A DNA stretch of 64,000 nt, from positions 1 through 64,000 of the forward strand of contig JACRDD010000020.1 in the NCBI GenBank assembly GCA_016218685.1. Direction: 5' to 3'. The DNA comes from Desulfobacterales bacterium. Its GTDB lineage: Bacteria; Desulfobacterota; Desulfobacteria; Desulfobacterales; Desulfosarcinaceae. Positions within the stretch are counted from its first letter, which is position 1. Each line of letters opens with the position of its first letter. The notes beneath the pieces are model-generated. The model made no database searches and was not told the DNA's origin. It worked only from the letters and a program-made list of their open reading frames with translations. Shown in pieces: positions 33,489-42,197 of the stretch. Position numbers and translations under genes: made by a program.

Positions 33489-34283
33489 TTATTTCGCCAC
33501 CCGATACTGGGCAATCTGCCTTGAGATGGCGATCAGCTCTCCGCTTTCATCCCAGATCTGCCCATCTTCTTCCATCAACCCGCAGGTGATGAAGCGCGTG
33601 CGGAAGATGCACTTGAGCCACTGGCCGGCCGGCTTTTTGCGGATATTGACCGACATCTCGATGGTGGGCACCCAGGCCGCCAGGCCCTGGCTGGCATACA
33701 CCGGCGGCGGGAAGCAATCGGCGACGAGCAGCAATGCCACGGCATCGTAGGGCCGGTCGGCTTTGAAGCGCGCCCAGCCCTTATGCTCCGATTTTTGCGC
33801 CAGACGGCCGCGCATCCAGCCGGCACAGGCCGGGTCCAGGCGCACATCCATATGATCGAACAGGGTAAAGCCGGGCATCTGGGGGATCGGCACGCATGCA
33901 TTGAGCGGCGCCACGGTTGGTGCTTGCCCTTCCTGGCGATGGAGCATACAGGCCATCTGCTCGGGGATAAAGGTGCCCCAGGATCGCAAACGCTCGCGCC
34001 CGCCCTGGTAGAGATGCGCTTCCAGGCGCTCGAACTGCGACGAGGCCGCAACCCGCTCCAACTGCACCCGACCCTCGGCCGGGTCGCACCGGGAGATGAA
34101 GGTCGTGCTGACGATGGCAATGGCTTTCTTCTCGCTGGCCCGCAACATGGCGTTGGCCATGAGGGCCATCAGATAGCCGCCGTTGGGCAGACCGTTGATC
34201 GACCAGTTGGGGGTGACGCGCACCCCCAGGCTCAAAGCGTCATCCAGGGCATGGTTGGCGATATCTTCATCGAATTGGTGCAT
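33489..34283 (-). CDS. Acyl-CoA thioesterase, double hotdog (TesB-like)
   Basis: This 264-residue protein has two hotdog halves: NWSINGLPNGGYLMALMANAML (N-terminal helix with the Gly-Gly of thioesterase superfamily proteins), STTFISRCDPAEGRVQLE, and the second half GWARFKADRPYDAVALLLVADCFPPPVY with PTIEMSVNIRKKPAGQWLKC and the closing DESGELIAISRQIAQYRV. It would hydrolyse medium-chain acyl-CoA in the cytoplasm. ATG 34283 begins MHQFDEDI and is a better start than the track's. It is transcribed away from the cupin gene. Confidence 0.82.
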   Translation of the reverse strand: MHQFDEDIANHALDDALSLGVRVTPNWSINGLPNGGYLMALMANAMLRASEKKAIAIVSTTFISRCDPAEGRVQLERVAASSQFERLEAHLYQGGRERLRSWGTFIPEQMACMLHRQEGQAPTVAPLNACVPIPQMPGFTLFDHMDVRLDPACAGWMRGRLAQKSEHKGWARFKADRPYDAVALLLVADCFPPPVYASQGLAAWVPTIEMSVNIRKKPAGQWLKCIFRTRFITCGLMEEDGQIWDESGELIAISRQIAQYRVAK

Positions 34284-34415
34284 ACCGGCTTTCTTTCGCA
34301 GATGGGTTGGGCTTTGGTTCAAAATATTGTAAGGACAATAGATGGCCCCATGGAACGTGTCAAGCGTCCCGGGGGCCACTTGATTTCCAATTTTTATCCA
34401 CGATTAGGAGACGTT

Positions 34416-34742
34416 ATGTTTTCATCCAGCGGCGCCGGTCCCCGGCGAAGGGTATTGGACGGCATCGATATGACCCCTTTGGCCTGGGGAGCGAAGAGCA
34501 TTCTGGTGCGTTTCGATCTTCAGCAGGGCAGCGCCATCCCCTCCCATCACCATCCCCATGAACAGACCGGCATGCTGGTCTCGGGCCGGCTGCGCCTGAC
34601 CATCGGTGCCGAAACCGTGGAGGCCGTTGCCGGCGCCAGTTGGTCCATTCCCGGGGATGTGCCCCACGCCGCGGAAGCCCTGTCCGACTGCGTGGCCGTG
34701 GAACTCTTCACGCCCCTGCGAGAAGATTACTTACCGAAATGA
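34416..34742 (+). CDS. Single-domain cupin
   Basis: This 108-residue protein is the real gene inside a long track ORF. ATG 34416 has AGGAG five bases upstream. The cupin motif 1 is SHHHPHEQTGMLVSGRLRLTIG (two or three metal-binding histidines plus Glu) and motif 2 is SWSIPGDVPHAAEAL with the last histidine. It probably binds a metal ion and may be a small dioxygenase or isomerase, or a sugar- or acid-binding regulator; the substrate is unknown. A small ORF overlaps its stop codon by ATGA. Confidence 0.82.
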   Translation: MFSSSGAGPRRRVLDGIDMTPLAWGAKSILVRFDLQQGSAIPSHHHPHEQTGMLVSGRLRLTIGAETVEAVAGASWSIPGDVPHAAEALSDCVAVELFTPLREDYLPK

Positions 34743-34915
34743 AGCGGCCACGGGTGCGCAATTTTCGTACCCCCAGTGCGATCTATTGGGCACCGGCAAT
34801 CGCACCCCAAAAACCGGTTGAGCTGATATTTACCATAATTTCAGGCATATTGTTTTTGGCACATGCCTTGCTTTTCTATCAAAGAAATCGCCGGCAGGAT
34901 CTCGGAACTTCATAA
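34739..34915 (+). CDS. Possible small membrane protein overlapping the cupin stop
   Basis: A 58-codon ORF starts at an ATG that overlaps the cupin stop as ATGA. It encodes a basic N-terminus, one hydrophobic helix (VELIFTIISGILFLAHALLF) and a basic tail YQRNRRQDLG. Overlap and a single TM segment suit a coupled small membrane protein, but there is no family match and no independent ribosome site, so it may be chance. I see no convincing gene from 34916 to 35172. Confidence 0.3.
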   Translation: MKRPRVRNFRTPSAIYWAPAIAPQKPVELIFTIISGILFLAHALLFYQRNRRQDLGTS

Positions 34916-35172
34916 GGGGGGGGAAGGGAGGCCGGCCGGCGGTTAACTTAGCATCACCCCCGTCGGATCTTCGTTTCCGGTTCACCCCAATTTTCCGGAA
35001 AGCACGCGCGGTCCGACGTTTCCCCAACCCCGCCGTGGGCGGCGAGCAAGCTCCGTTCTTGGAGGCTCTTCCCGTCCAGATAGCTTCCAGCCCTTCGTGA
35101 CGCCCGGCGCACACCAACCCCCCGTTGGTCGTGCGCCGGAACTTCCTTTTTCAATGCAGAATTCTTCAACCT

Positions 35173-36366
35173 TCAACTTGCCGCTCGTTCGCCCCAAACC
35201 CCGGCGATCTTGGCACCGCAGAACAGGCAGGCGTCGCCTTTCAGATGATACTGGGGCAACTGGTAGCCGTGGCGCTCGATAAGGAGCCGGCCGCAGGCGT
35301 GGCAGAAGGTGTGATTGCCCGCATGACCGGGCACGTTGCCCAGGTAGACATGGCGCACGCCCTGTGCTCGGGCGATGTCGCGGCAGCGCTCCAGGGTGGA
35401 GACCGGCGTGGCCGCCAGGCGGTCCAGTTTGTACTGGGGGAAAAAGCGCAAAAAATGCAGCGGATGGTCCGGCCCCAGGTTCTCGACGATCCAGCGGCAC
35501 ATGGCCTGGACCATCTGTAAATCGTCCGTGTAACCCGGCACGACCAGGTTGGTGATCTCCAGGTGCACGTTGCGGGCGTGCAGGGTCTTGAGCGTCGCGA
35601 GCACCGGCTCGAGCCGGCCGCCGTTGAGCGTGCGGTAGACCTCGTCGCTGAAGGCCTTGAGGTTGACGTTGGCGCCATCCACCAGGTCGCACAGGTCGTT
35701 CAGGGGCTCGGGGTTGATGTAGCCGTTGGAGATCCACAGGTTCTTGATGCCGGCGGCCTTGGCCGGCCGGGCAATGGCGGTCATGTACTCGATAAAGGTA
35801 ATCGGCTCGGAGTAGGTGTAGGCGATGGCCCGGCAACCCTCCTTGCCCGCTGCGGCCACGGCCGTTTCGGGGGCCAGGGGTTCATGCCGCACCTGTTCGG
35901 GAGTAAATTGGGAGATCTCCCAGTTCTGGCAGTTGAGGCAACGAAAATTGCAGCCGGCCGCCGCCAGGGAGTACACCCGGATGCCGGGCATGAAATGGTA
36001 GAGCGGCTTTTTCTCCACCGGATCGATGTGCACGGCGCTGGGATTGCCGAAGGCCAGGCTGTAGAGCGTGCCGTCCAGGTTGACCTTGGAGCGGCAGACG
36101 CTGCGGTCTCCGGGCGAGAGCAGGCAGCGGTGGGGGCAGACGCCGCACACCACGCGGCCGTCGCCCATCTTTTCGTAGCGGTAGGCCTCGTGGGACCAGG
36201 GCCAGAGCTGTTCGGGGGCATCTCCTTTGAAAACGCGGCCCCGGATCTCCTCGGGCGCCTTTGCTTCCGAGCCCCGGCCAAAGGGCCAGAACGCCTGGGC
36301 CGAGGCGGTGCAGCCCAGCCAGGCGGCACTGCCGGCGATGAAGGTGCGTCGATCCATGGCCGCCAT
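35173..36366 (-). CDS. AmmeMemoRadiSam system radical SAM enzyme with Tat-like signal
   Basis: This 397-residue radical SAM protein has the CNFRCLNC (CxxxCxxC) cluster motif at about 138-145. An N-terminal cysteine set precedes it (CGVCPHRCLLSPGDRSVC), and a C-terminal pair of CxxC (FCHACG...CLFCG) probably binds another metal. The whole layout matches the radical SAM member of the AmmeMemoRadiSam system (function unknown). The first residues MAAMDRRTFIAGSAAWLGC...AQA form a twin-arginine-type signal (RRTFI) followed by a hydrophobic stretch and AQA cleavage site, implying export or envelope location. The ATG has GGAGGAGG upstream and follows the stop of the membrane protein gene by one base, so the genes are translationally coupled. 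Confidence 0.88.
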   Translation of the reverse strand: MAAMDRRTFIAGSAAWLGCTASAQAFWPFGRGSEAKAPEEIRGRVFKGDAPEQLWPWSHEAYRYEKMGDGRVVCGVCPHRCLLSPGDRSVCRSKVNLDGTLYSLAFGNPSAVHIDPVEKKPLYHFMPGIRVYSLAAAGCNFRCLNCQNWEISQFTPEQVRHEPLAPETAVAAAGKEGCRAIAYTYSEPITFIEYMTAIARPAKAAGIKNLWISNGYINPEPLNDLCDLVDGANVNLKAFSDEVYRTLNGGRLEPVLATLKTLHARNVHLEITNLVVPGYTDDLQMVQAMCRWIVENLGPDHPLHFLRFFPQYKLDRLAATPVSTLERCRDIARAQGVRHVYLGNVPGHAGNHTFCHACGRLLIERHGYQLPQYHLKGDACLFCGAKIAGVWGERAAS

Positions 36367-36367
36367 C

Positions 36368-38500
36368 TCATCCTCCTCCGGTCGTCAGCGACCGGCGCAT
36401 CAGCAATATGCTCACGGTTTTGGCGGCAATCAACACCGCGAGCGTGCCGCTCAGCCCGAGATAGGGAATCAGCAGCGTGCTGGTCAGCAGCGCGCCGCAG
36501 GCGCCGCCGATCAGATCCACGGAAAAGATGCGCGCCGCGGCCCGGTTGTCGTCTCCCAGCCGGGCCAGGGCCAGCGGGATCTGAAACCCGCAAGCCATGG
36601 CCAGGACAAAACCGGCGGCGTAGTAAAATCCGGACGGCAGCCGTTCGCCGCCCCAGTGCAGGCAGGCCATCAGCGCCGCCAGCACAAGCACGATGGCGGC
36701 GTCGGCAGCCATCAGCCCGGCGGCCGCGGCCCGGTAGCGGCTGCCCAGCCAGGCGCCGGGCAGCAATCCGGCCAGGGTAGCGGTCACCAGCATGCCGATC
36801 TGGCCGTAGATATAGCCCAGGAAGATCTGGAAGGCGAAAATCAGCGCGATCTGGCCGCCCATGGCCACCAGGCCGGTGGAGAACAGCGTATACTCCTCGC
36901 GCCGCAGGCGCAAGCCGTATAGGATCAAGGCTACGGACAAGAGCAGCATAAGGCCGTAAGGCGAGGCATCGAACTTGGTGAACCACTGCTCCCAGGCCAC
37001 CCGCATCAGGTAGGGTCGCGTGTCGCGGTTGAGCGGCGCCGAGACCTCGATATGCCGCTCCAGGGCCTGGATGCGCTCGGGGGTCACGTCGCCCTGGAAA
37101 TAAGGCCCCACCACCTGGGTGGAGATGCCCAGGCGCGCCAGCCGCTGGGGAATGTCCAGGGATAAAGGCGTCTGGCGGCACAAGAAGAAGATGCGCTCAC
37201 CGGGCAGCAGTTGCACATGGCGGAAGTGGCGCCGGGCCGTGGCGTGCAGGCAGGAGATCTTGCGTTGCTGGGGCGTCGTAAGATAATTGGCGGCCCCCTC
37301 CACATGGAAGCCGAAGATGCCCCCGGGCGTCAGGTGTTCGGCCGCCAGTTGGAAGAAGCGTTCGGTGTAAAAGCGGTTGAGCTGGAAGGTGTCGGGCTCG
37401 GGCAGGTTGAGCAAGATGGCGTCATACTTCTGGGCATCGCGCCGCAGCCACTCCCGGCCGTCGGCGATGACGGGCTGGAGCCCCGCCACCTGGCGGCTCA
37501 AGCCATACGCGGTCATCAGACGCGCCACGGCCGGGTCCAGTTCCACATAGGTGATGCCGGCCGGCCGGTATTTGGCAATCTCCTCCAGGACCCCGCCCTG
37601 GGCCGAGATCAGCAGCACTTGGCCGACCCGCGCCAACTGGCTGAGCGGGTAGTGCACGATCTGTTCGGCCAGGGAGGGGTCCTGGGTGCCGGACCAGGGC
37701 CGACCGTCGGCAAACAAGGTCATCTGCTCCTGGTCCTGGTGGACGGTGAGCCGGGCGTAGCGCGACTCTTCGTAATGCAACAGGCGGCCCACCGAAGGTC
37801 GCAGCAAGGCGCGCTCGCCGCTCATGCCCAGCAGCAACAGTGCAAGGACGGCCGCGGCGCCTATCCATCCCCGCCGGCCGGCCAGGCGCGCCGTGGCCCC
37901 CAGGAGCGCCAGAGCGCCGGCCAGCAAGGCTTGCATGGGGGTCAGCCAGTGCACCAGCACGAAGGTGAACAGCGCACCGCCGGCGATGTCCCCCAGGTTG
38001 TCCGCCAGGTAGATACGCGTGCCGCCGTAGGCCGGCACTTGCCGCCGCAGCACAAAGAGGCTGTAGGGCAGCACATAGCCCACCAGCAAGCCGTAGGGCG
38101 CCATGGTCAGCAGGGTGAAGGCGAAAATCGGATAGAAGCCCACCGAAAGGCCGAGGCCGAACACGAGCGGCCGCAGCAACCGGATGGCGGCCAGTTGAAG
38201 AGGGCCAAGGGCGGCCAGGAGCAAAGAGAGCCAAACCAGTCGGCCCGGGGCGGCCCGTTTGGCCCCAAGGGCCAGGCGGCTGCCCACGCCGCCCAGCACC
38301 AGCCAGTTGAACAGCACCAGGGCGATGGTGACTTCATTGCCCTGGAACTGGGCCATGTATTCGCGGATCAGAAGCAGTTGGGTCACCACCGAGGCGATGC
38401 CGGTGGCTACCACCAGATGCACGATGCGGCGTTCAGTGGGGTTCTTCAAAGTATTGCACTTGATAGGTCTGCACCTCCAATTGGCCCTTGCGCCAGGCAT
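36368..38500 (-). CDS. Polytopic membrane protein with spermidine-synthase-like domain
   Basis: This protein of about 700 residues has roughly seven N-terminal TM helices (about 30-240), a soluble spermidine-synthase-like Rossmann domain (about 255-500) and another set of about six or seven TM helices (515-700). The soluble part contains YARLTVHQDQEQMTLFADGRPW, ITYVELDPAVARLM and DGREWLRRDAQKYDAILLNLPEPDTFQLNRFYT. The usual GGGDG loop reads SAQGG and the catalytic DSSDP-type motif reads NLPEP, so normal aminopropyl transfer is doubtful. The ORF overlaps the Memo-AMMECR1 stop by up to 68 bases; a downstream TTG or GTG start is possible. It lies between the Memo-AMMECR1 and radical SAM genes with tight coupling on both sides. 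Confidence 0.85.
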   Translation of the reverse strand: MPGARANWRCRPIKCNTLKNPTERRIVHLVVATGIASVVTQLLLIREYMAQFQGNEVTIALVLFNWLVLGGVGSRLALGAKRAAPGRLVWLSLLLAALGPLQLAAIRLLRPLVFGLGLSVGFYPIFAFTLLTMAPYGLLVGYVLPYSLFVLRRQVPAYGGTRIYLADNLGDIAGGALFTFVLVHWLTPMQALLAGALALLGATARLAGRRGWIGAAAVLALLLLGMSGERALLRPSVGRLLHYEESRYARLTVHQDQEQMTLFADGRPWSGTQDPSLAEQIVHYPLSQLARVGQVLLISAQGGVLEEIAKYRPAGITYVELDPAVARLMTAYGLSRQVAGLQPVIADGREWLRRDAQKYDAILLNLPEPDTFQLNRFYTERFFQLAAEHLTPGGIFGFHVEGAANYLTTPQQRKISCLHATARRHFRHVQLLPGERIFFLCRQTPLSLDIPQRLARLGISTQVVGPYFQGDVTPERIQALERHIEVSAPLNRDTRPYLMRVAWEQWFTKFDASPYGLMLLLSVALILYGLRLRREEYTLFSTGLVAMGGQIALIFAFQIFLGYIYGQIGMLVTATLAGLLPGAWLGSRYRAAAAGLMAADAAIVLVLAALMACLHWGGERLPSGFYYAAGFVLAMACGFQIPLALARLGDDNRAAARIFSVDLIGGACGALLTSTLLIPYLGLSGTLAVLIAAKTVSILLMRRSLTTGGG

Positions 38501-39899
38501 CCGCAGACAAGCCGGCCTTCAAACACAAGTGCGAGAGGAAGGCCTCGGGCTTGGGCAACTGTTCCCACACCTGGGGCAGGAAGGTGGCGCTGGCGTACCC
38601 TTTGCGCAGGATGACGCCATCCAGGTTGGGCCGCAGCTTGGCGATCAGGTCATCCGCGCCATCATAGCGCAAGGGCTGGGGCTCGGTGAGCACGCTCACC
38701 TCGATGGTCACCCGACTCAGCTCCTCGGCCGTCAGCGGCCCAAAACGCGGGTCGTGAAAGGCGGCATTGAGCGCATGGGTGCGCACCCCCTCCACCAGCG
38801 GTTCGCGTCCGGTCAGCGTGCCGATGCAGCCGCGCAGGTCGCCGCGGATTTTAAGGGTCACGAAGGTCCCGCAAGGTGCCTGCAGGGCTGGATCGGCGGG
38901 TGACCCGGCGTTGGGGATTCCTTCGGCCGGACGTCCGAAGTGCTCGTTGAGGGTGTTGCGGGCCACGTACAACAGCACGCGGCCTTGCTCCGGGGTCAGG
39001 GTAGATGGTTTGGGCGGCATGGCGTTTTCTCCAAAAAAGGCAATGGCCGCGTAACCCACCACGGCCGAGCGGTCGCCGGCGGTATCGCCGCTGTTGGCAT
39101 AGTGCAGCAGCACCGGATGCCAGTGGCGACTGCGCGCCAGGTAGAGCAGCACGGCCAGGGGGTAGCGGCCGCAGGCGCGATTCTCTTCTTTCTCCAGCAG
39201 CGCGGCATCCAGGCGCAACAGGGCTGCGATGGTTTCGCGGTCCCTGGCCATGGCGGGATCGTAGGACAAATAGTGCGAAAGGTCGCTGCTGACCGCCACC
39301 AGCGTGCTCTCATCCAATAAAGAGGCCACGGCCCGCCCCACCCTTTCGGGGTCGCAGCGGCCCACCACCAGCGGCACCAGGGTCATGCCCGGAAGATCGG
39401 TTTGCAAAAAGGGCAGTACCACTTCCAGGCTGTGCTCGCTGCGGTCCGATTCCGGGATTGAACGGAAGAGCGCCGTGTCGGCCCCCAACTGCCGGGCATC
39501 GCCATGCAGCGGTACGGTTCCCAGGGGGGTGGCGTACCCCTCCACGCCGCTCACGGCAACATTCGTGAAGCCCACCTGATGATCGGGACCCATGAGGATC
39601 ACTTTGCTCAGACCGCTGCCGGCCAGCACCCGGTGGGCGTGGGCCGCGGTGAGGCCGGAGTATATGTAGCCGGCGTGGGGCAGGATCAGGGCGCGCAGAG
39701 GGCCGGGAGGGGCCGTCCAAGGCGTCTGGGCGGCCCGGGTGGTCAGCGCGGCGATGGTCTGCTTCAGTTCATCAGGATCACTGGGGTAGAATTTGCCGGC
39801 CCACGCGGCCGGGCGCACATCGACGGCCGCGGCGGCGGTCGCCCAGCAGAGCGTGCAACAGATGAAAAAGAGTCTTAGCGTCGCGCCCATCTTTTTCAC
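38433..39899 (-). CDS. Memo-AMMECR1 fusion protein with signal peptide
   Basis: This 488-residue protein has signal peptide (LRLFFICCTLCWATAAAA). The Memo domain at about 28-290 shows LILPHAGYIYSG, VILMGPDHQVGFTNVAVSG and SSDLSHYLSYD, where MEMO1-type metal-site histidines are kept and the human Cys position is Ser. The AMMECR1 domain at about 300-480 shows GTFVTLKIRGDLRGCIGTL, HDPRFGPLTAEELSRVTIEVSVL and GYASATFLPQVWEQLPKPEAFLSHLCLKAGL. Both are AmmeMemoRadiSam system components. The track uses a GTG; an ATG three codons in (39890) has GGTGA as a site. It heads the group membrane protein then radical SAM. The signal peptide implies periplasmic location, unlike the cytoplasmic eukaryotic homologs. 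Confidence 0.9.
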   Translation of the reverse strand: MKKMGATLRLFFICCTLCWATAAAAVDVRPAAWAGKFYPSDPDELKQTIAALTTRAAQTPWTAPPGPLRALILPHAGYIYSGLTAAHAHRVLAGSGLSKVILMGPDHQVGFTNVAVSGVEGYATPLGTVPLHGDARQLGADTALFRSIPESDRSEHSLEVVLPFLQTDLPGMTLVPLVVGRCDPERVGRAVASLLDESTLVAVSSDLSHYLSYDPAMARDRETIAALLRLDAALLEKEENRACGRYPLAVLLYLARSRHWHPVLLHYANSGDTAGDRSAVVGYAAIAFFGENAMPPKPSTLTPEQGRVLLYVARNTLNEHFGRPAEGIPNAGSPADPALQAPCGTFVTLKIRGDLRGCIGTLTGREPLVEGVRTHALNAAFHDPRFGPLTAEELSRVTIEVSVLTEPQPLRYDGADDLIAKLRPNLDGVILRKGYASATFLPQVWEQLPKPEAFLSHLCLKAGLSADAWRKGQLEVQTYQVQYFEEPH

Positions 39900-39979
39900 C
39901 CCGGATACGCGCGTTTCTGTTTCGAAGGCAGCTTCATCTTAAAACGGCCGGCAGCGGGAAAACAAGCCTTAACAGCCGT

Positions 39980-41956
39980 CTAAAACAGATGCAATTGTTT
40001 GCGGTATACATCCGTCACCACCTTGGGATCGTCGGTGATCACCACATACTCTTCGATCCATTGGGGCGCGCGCTGGTAGCGCACCATGGTGGCAATCTGG
40101 TCCCGCATGCCGGTCCAGAACTCCCGCAGGCCTTCGGTGTCGAAGAGAATGACGGGCACGCGCTCCATGATGGAGAGCTTCATGTTGCACAGGGTGATGC
40201 CCAACTCTTCCAACGAACCCAGCCCGCCCACGTTGAAGATGGGAAACGAGGCGATCTCGAACCACTTTTGGCGGCTGTGGCGGCAGGTGGCCTGGAACAC
40301 CTGGCAAAAATCCACGTCGGTGGTCATGGCCTGGTCGGTGATGTCCAGGTAGTTGGCGCCGGAGAGTATTCCTCTTTGACGGGCCAGGGTGTTGGCCATT
40401 TCCATAACGCCGCTGCCGCCGCCGGTGACGATGCCGATGTTGCGGCCCCAGAACGAGACCAGGGCGTCCATGAGGCGGCCGAGGCGTTCCACGCCGGCCT
40501 CGGAGAGCCGCAGGGTGGAGCCGTAGAAGGCGAAGAGCATGGATTTGTGAAAATCGGCCAGCCGGTCGATATCCACGAAGTATCCCTTGCCGTCGCGCAT
40601 GGTGTGCACCATGAGCCGCTGGTTCAGGCCGCACACCCAGTACACGTCCACGCCGAAGGCATGGTACTCCTGCAAGCGCGAGTGGTCTTCCTGGGAGAGG
40701 AACGGTCCGTACTCGCACGAGGCTTCATAGAAGTAAAGGGCCTTGACGTTGCCCTGGGCCACCAGGTTGATGATGTCGCGGTGCTCCACAAGGTTTGGAA
40801 AGTACTTCAAGGCCAGCACGCCGGGCGCTTGTCCGGCCGGGGGATGAATATGCGCGGTGGCGTAATGATGCGGGCAGCAACTGCGCGGCGAGAAGTCTTC
40901 GCGTGCGCTGGAGCACTGGGCCTTGGAGACCTCGCACAGATCGATGGGCCCGTTGGTGTGGATGCGGGCCTTGGCCAATCCCTGGTCTTGGTTGACCCAG
41001 GCGATGGAGCGGTCGATGAAATGGCAGGTGCGTTTGCGTTTGGCGCCCAACCGGCGCTGCAAGGCCTTGAGTTCTGTCAGGGCATAGCGGCCGTGGTTGC
41101 GGGCCGTGCTCTTGCGCCGCTCGGAAGTGCGATCCTTGGGCGCGCCGTACACCCGGGCGCTGATCAGGGGATTGACGATGGTGTGGCGGGTGCCGTTGAT
41201 GATTTCCAGGTAGATGCGGATGCCGCGCGTTTTGATGGGGTCAAGCACCGTGGCCGGCAGGTTGCGTCCCAGGGAAAAGCCGCTTTGCAGCACCACGTAG
41301 TGCTCGTTAAGGTACATGGAGCAGGTGGTGATGACGCCTTCGCCCGGCGGGACGATCAGGTGGGGCACGCTGCGCGGGATCTGGTAGCGGTTGAGCATCT
41401 CCCGGCCGTCTTCGCTGAGCAGAATACGCCCGAAGGTTTCGGTGGAGATATTCTCCCGCAAGTCGCACACCACCCGGTGGGGCGCGATGACGATGCTGCC
41501 GTCGCTGGAGATGGCGGTGGAGGCCGGCAGCTTCAACTCCGAGCGCTCGATGGCCGCCATCACCTCCTCGGAGCCGAGCAGGGCTTCGGGATCGCAAAAG
41601 ACCATGCGGCCCACGGGCAATCCCTGATCGAAAAAGGCACGCAACTGATCCAATCCCGGATAGCCGGGGATGGCCGCCGACGCAGTCTGGGTCAGAATCA
41701 GCAGATCGCCCTGCAATTGCTCCATGGAAATGGGCTCGCTGGTGATCTGCACCCCCAGGCGGGCGATGCGCGAGCGTTCGCTGAAGACGATATGCTCGGG
41801 ATGGGTTTCCAGCCGCTGGATCATGTGCCGGGAGAGACCGAAGGCGCTCTGGAAGGTGATGCGATTCTCGTCGTGGGACAACACCTTGAGCAAGTGCCCG
41901 TCGTCCGATTGCAGCATGCCCCGATAGGACCGGGTCTCTCTGGGGATTTTGGCCAT
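39980..41956 (-). CDS. LOG-family (lysine-decarboxylase-like fold) protein with large N-terminal extension
   Basis: This 658-residue protein has a LOG-type Rossmann domain in its last third, with FYGSTLRLSEAGV, NIGIVTGGGSGVMEMAN, RQKWFEIASFPIFNVGGLGSLEELGITL. The last is a variant of the PGGxGTxxE motif that cleaves nucleoside 5'-monophosphates to base and ribose-5-phosphate. The N-terminal part of about 400 residues is not a domain I recognise; it includes a segment with several Cys and His residues (CEVSKAQCSSAREDFSPRSCCPHHY). ATG 41956 has AGGAG six bases upstream. It ends 80 bases before the Memo-AMMECR1 gene, so it may be the first gene of that operon. Confidence 0.8.
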   Translation of the reverse strand: MAKIPRETRSYRGMLQSDDGHLLKVLSHDENRITFQSAFGLSRHMIQRLETHPEHIVFSERSRIARLGVQITSEPISMEQLQGDLLILTQTASAAIPGYPGLDQLRAFFDQGLPVGRMVFCDPEALLGSEEVMAAIERSELKLPASTAISSDGSIVIAPHRVVCDLRENISTETFGRILLSEDGREMLNRYQIPRSVPHLIVPPGEGVITTCSMYLNEHYVVLQSGFSLGRNLPATVLDPIKTRGIRIYLEIINGTRHTIVNPLISARVYGAPKDRTSERRKSTARNHGRYALTELKALQRRLGAKRKRTCHFIDRSIAWVNQDQGLAKARIHTNGPIDLCEVSKAQCSSAREDFSPRSCCPHHYATAHIHPPAGQAPGVLALKYFPNLVEHRDIINLVAQGNVKALYFYEASCEYGPFLSQEDHSRLQEYHAFGVDVYWVCGLNQRLMVHTMRDGKGYFVDIDRLADFHKSMLFAFYGSTLRLSEAGVERLGRLMDALVSFWGRNIGIVTGGGSGVMEMANTLARQRGILSGANYLDITDQAMTTDVDFCQVFQATCRHSRQKWFEIASFPIFNVGGLGSLEELGITLCNMKLSIMERVPVILFDTEGLREFWTGMRDQIATMVRYQRAPQWIEEYVVITDDPKVVTDVYRKQLHLF

Positions 41957-42197
41957 AACCGCTCCTCGCAAACCTTAAACTTTTTTATCTTTTTGCCGTA
42001 TTTTGTCAGTTTCTTGACAGTTGACGGCAGCGACTCCGCGCACGGCCTGGCTGAAAGCAAACCCGCGTCGCGCAAGGCTTTTAATATGCGGGATTCCACA
42101 TCTGATTTCAACCATTTATTAAAGGCATGCTTATTGCTTTATTGGTCATGGGTGTTATATGGTTCTTGTGGATCGAACCCTTGCGATGAGGTTTAAG

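Noticed and set aside
39989-42196. 735-residue plus-strand ORF
   Set aside because: Antisense of the LOG-family gene, with histidine/glycine-rich sequence typical of a shadow frame.
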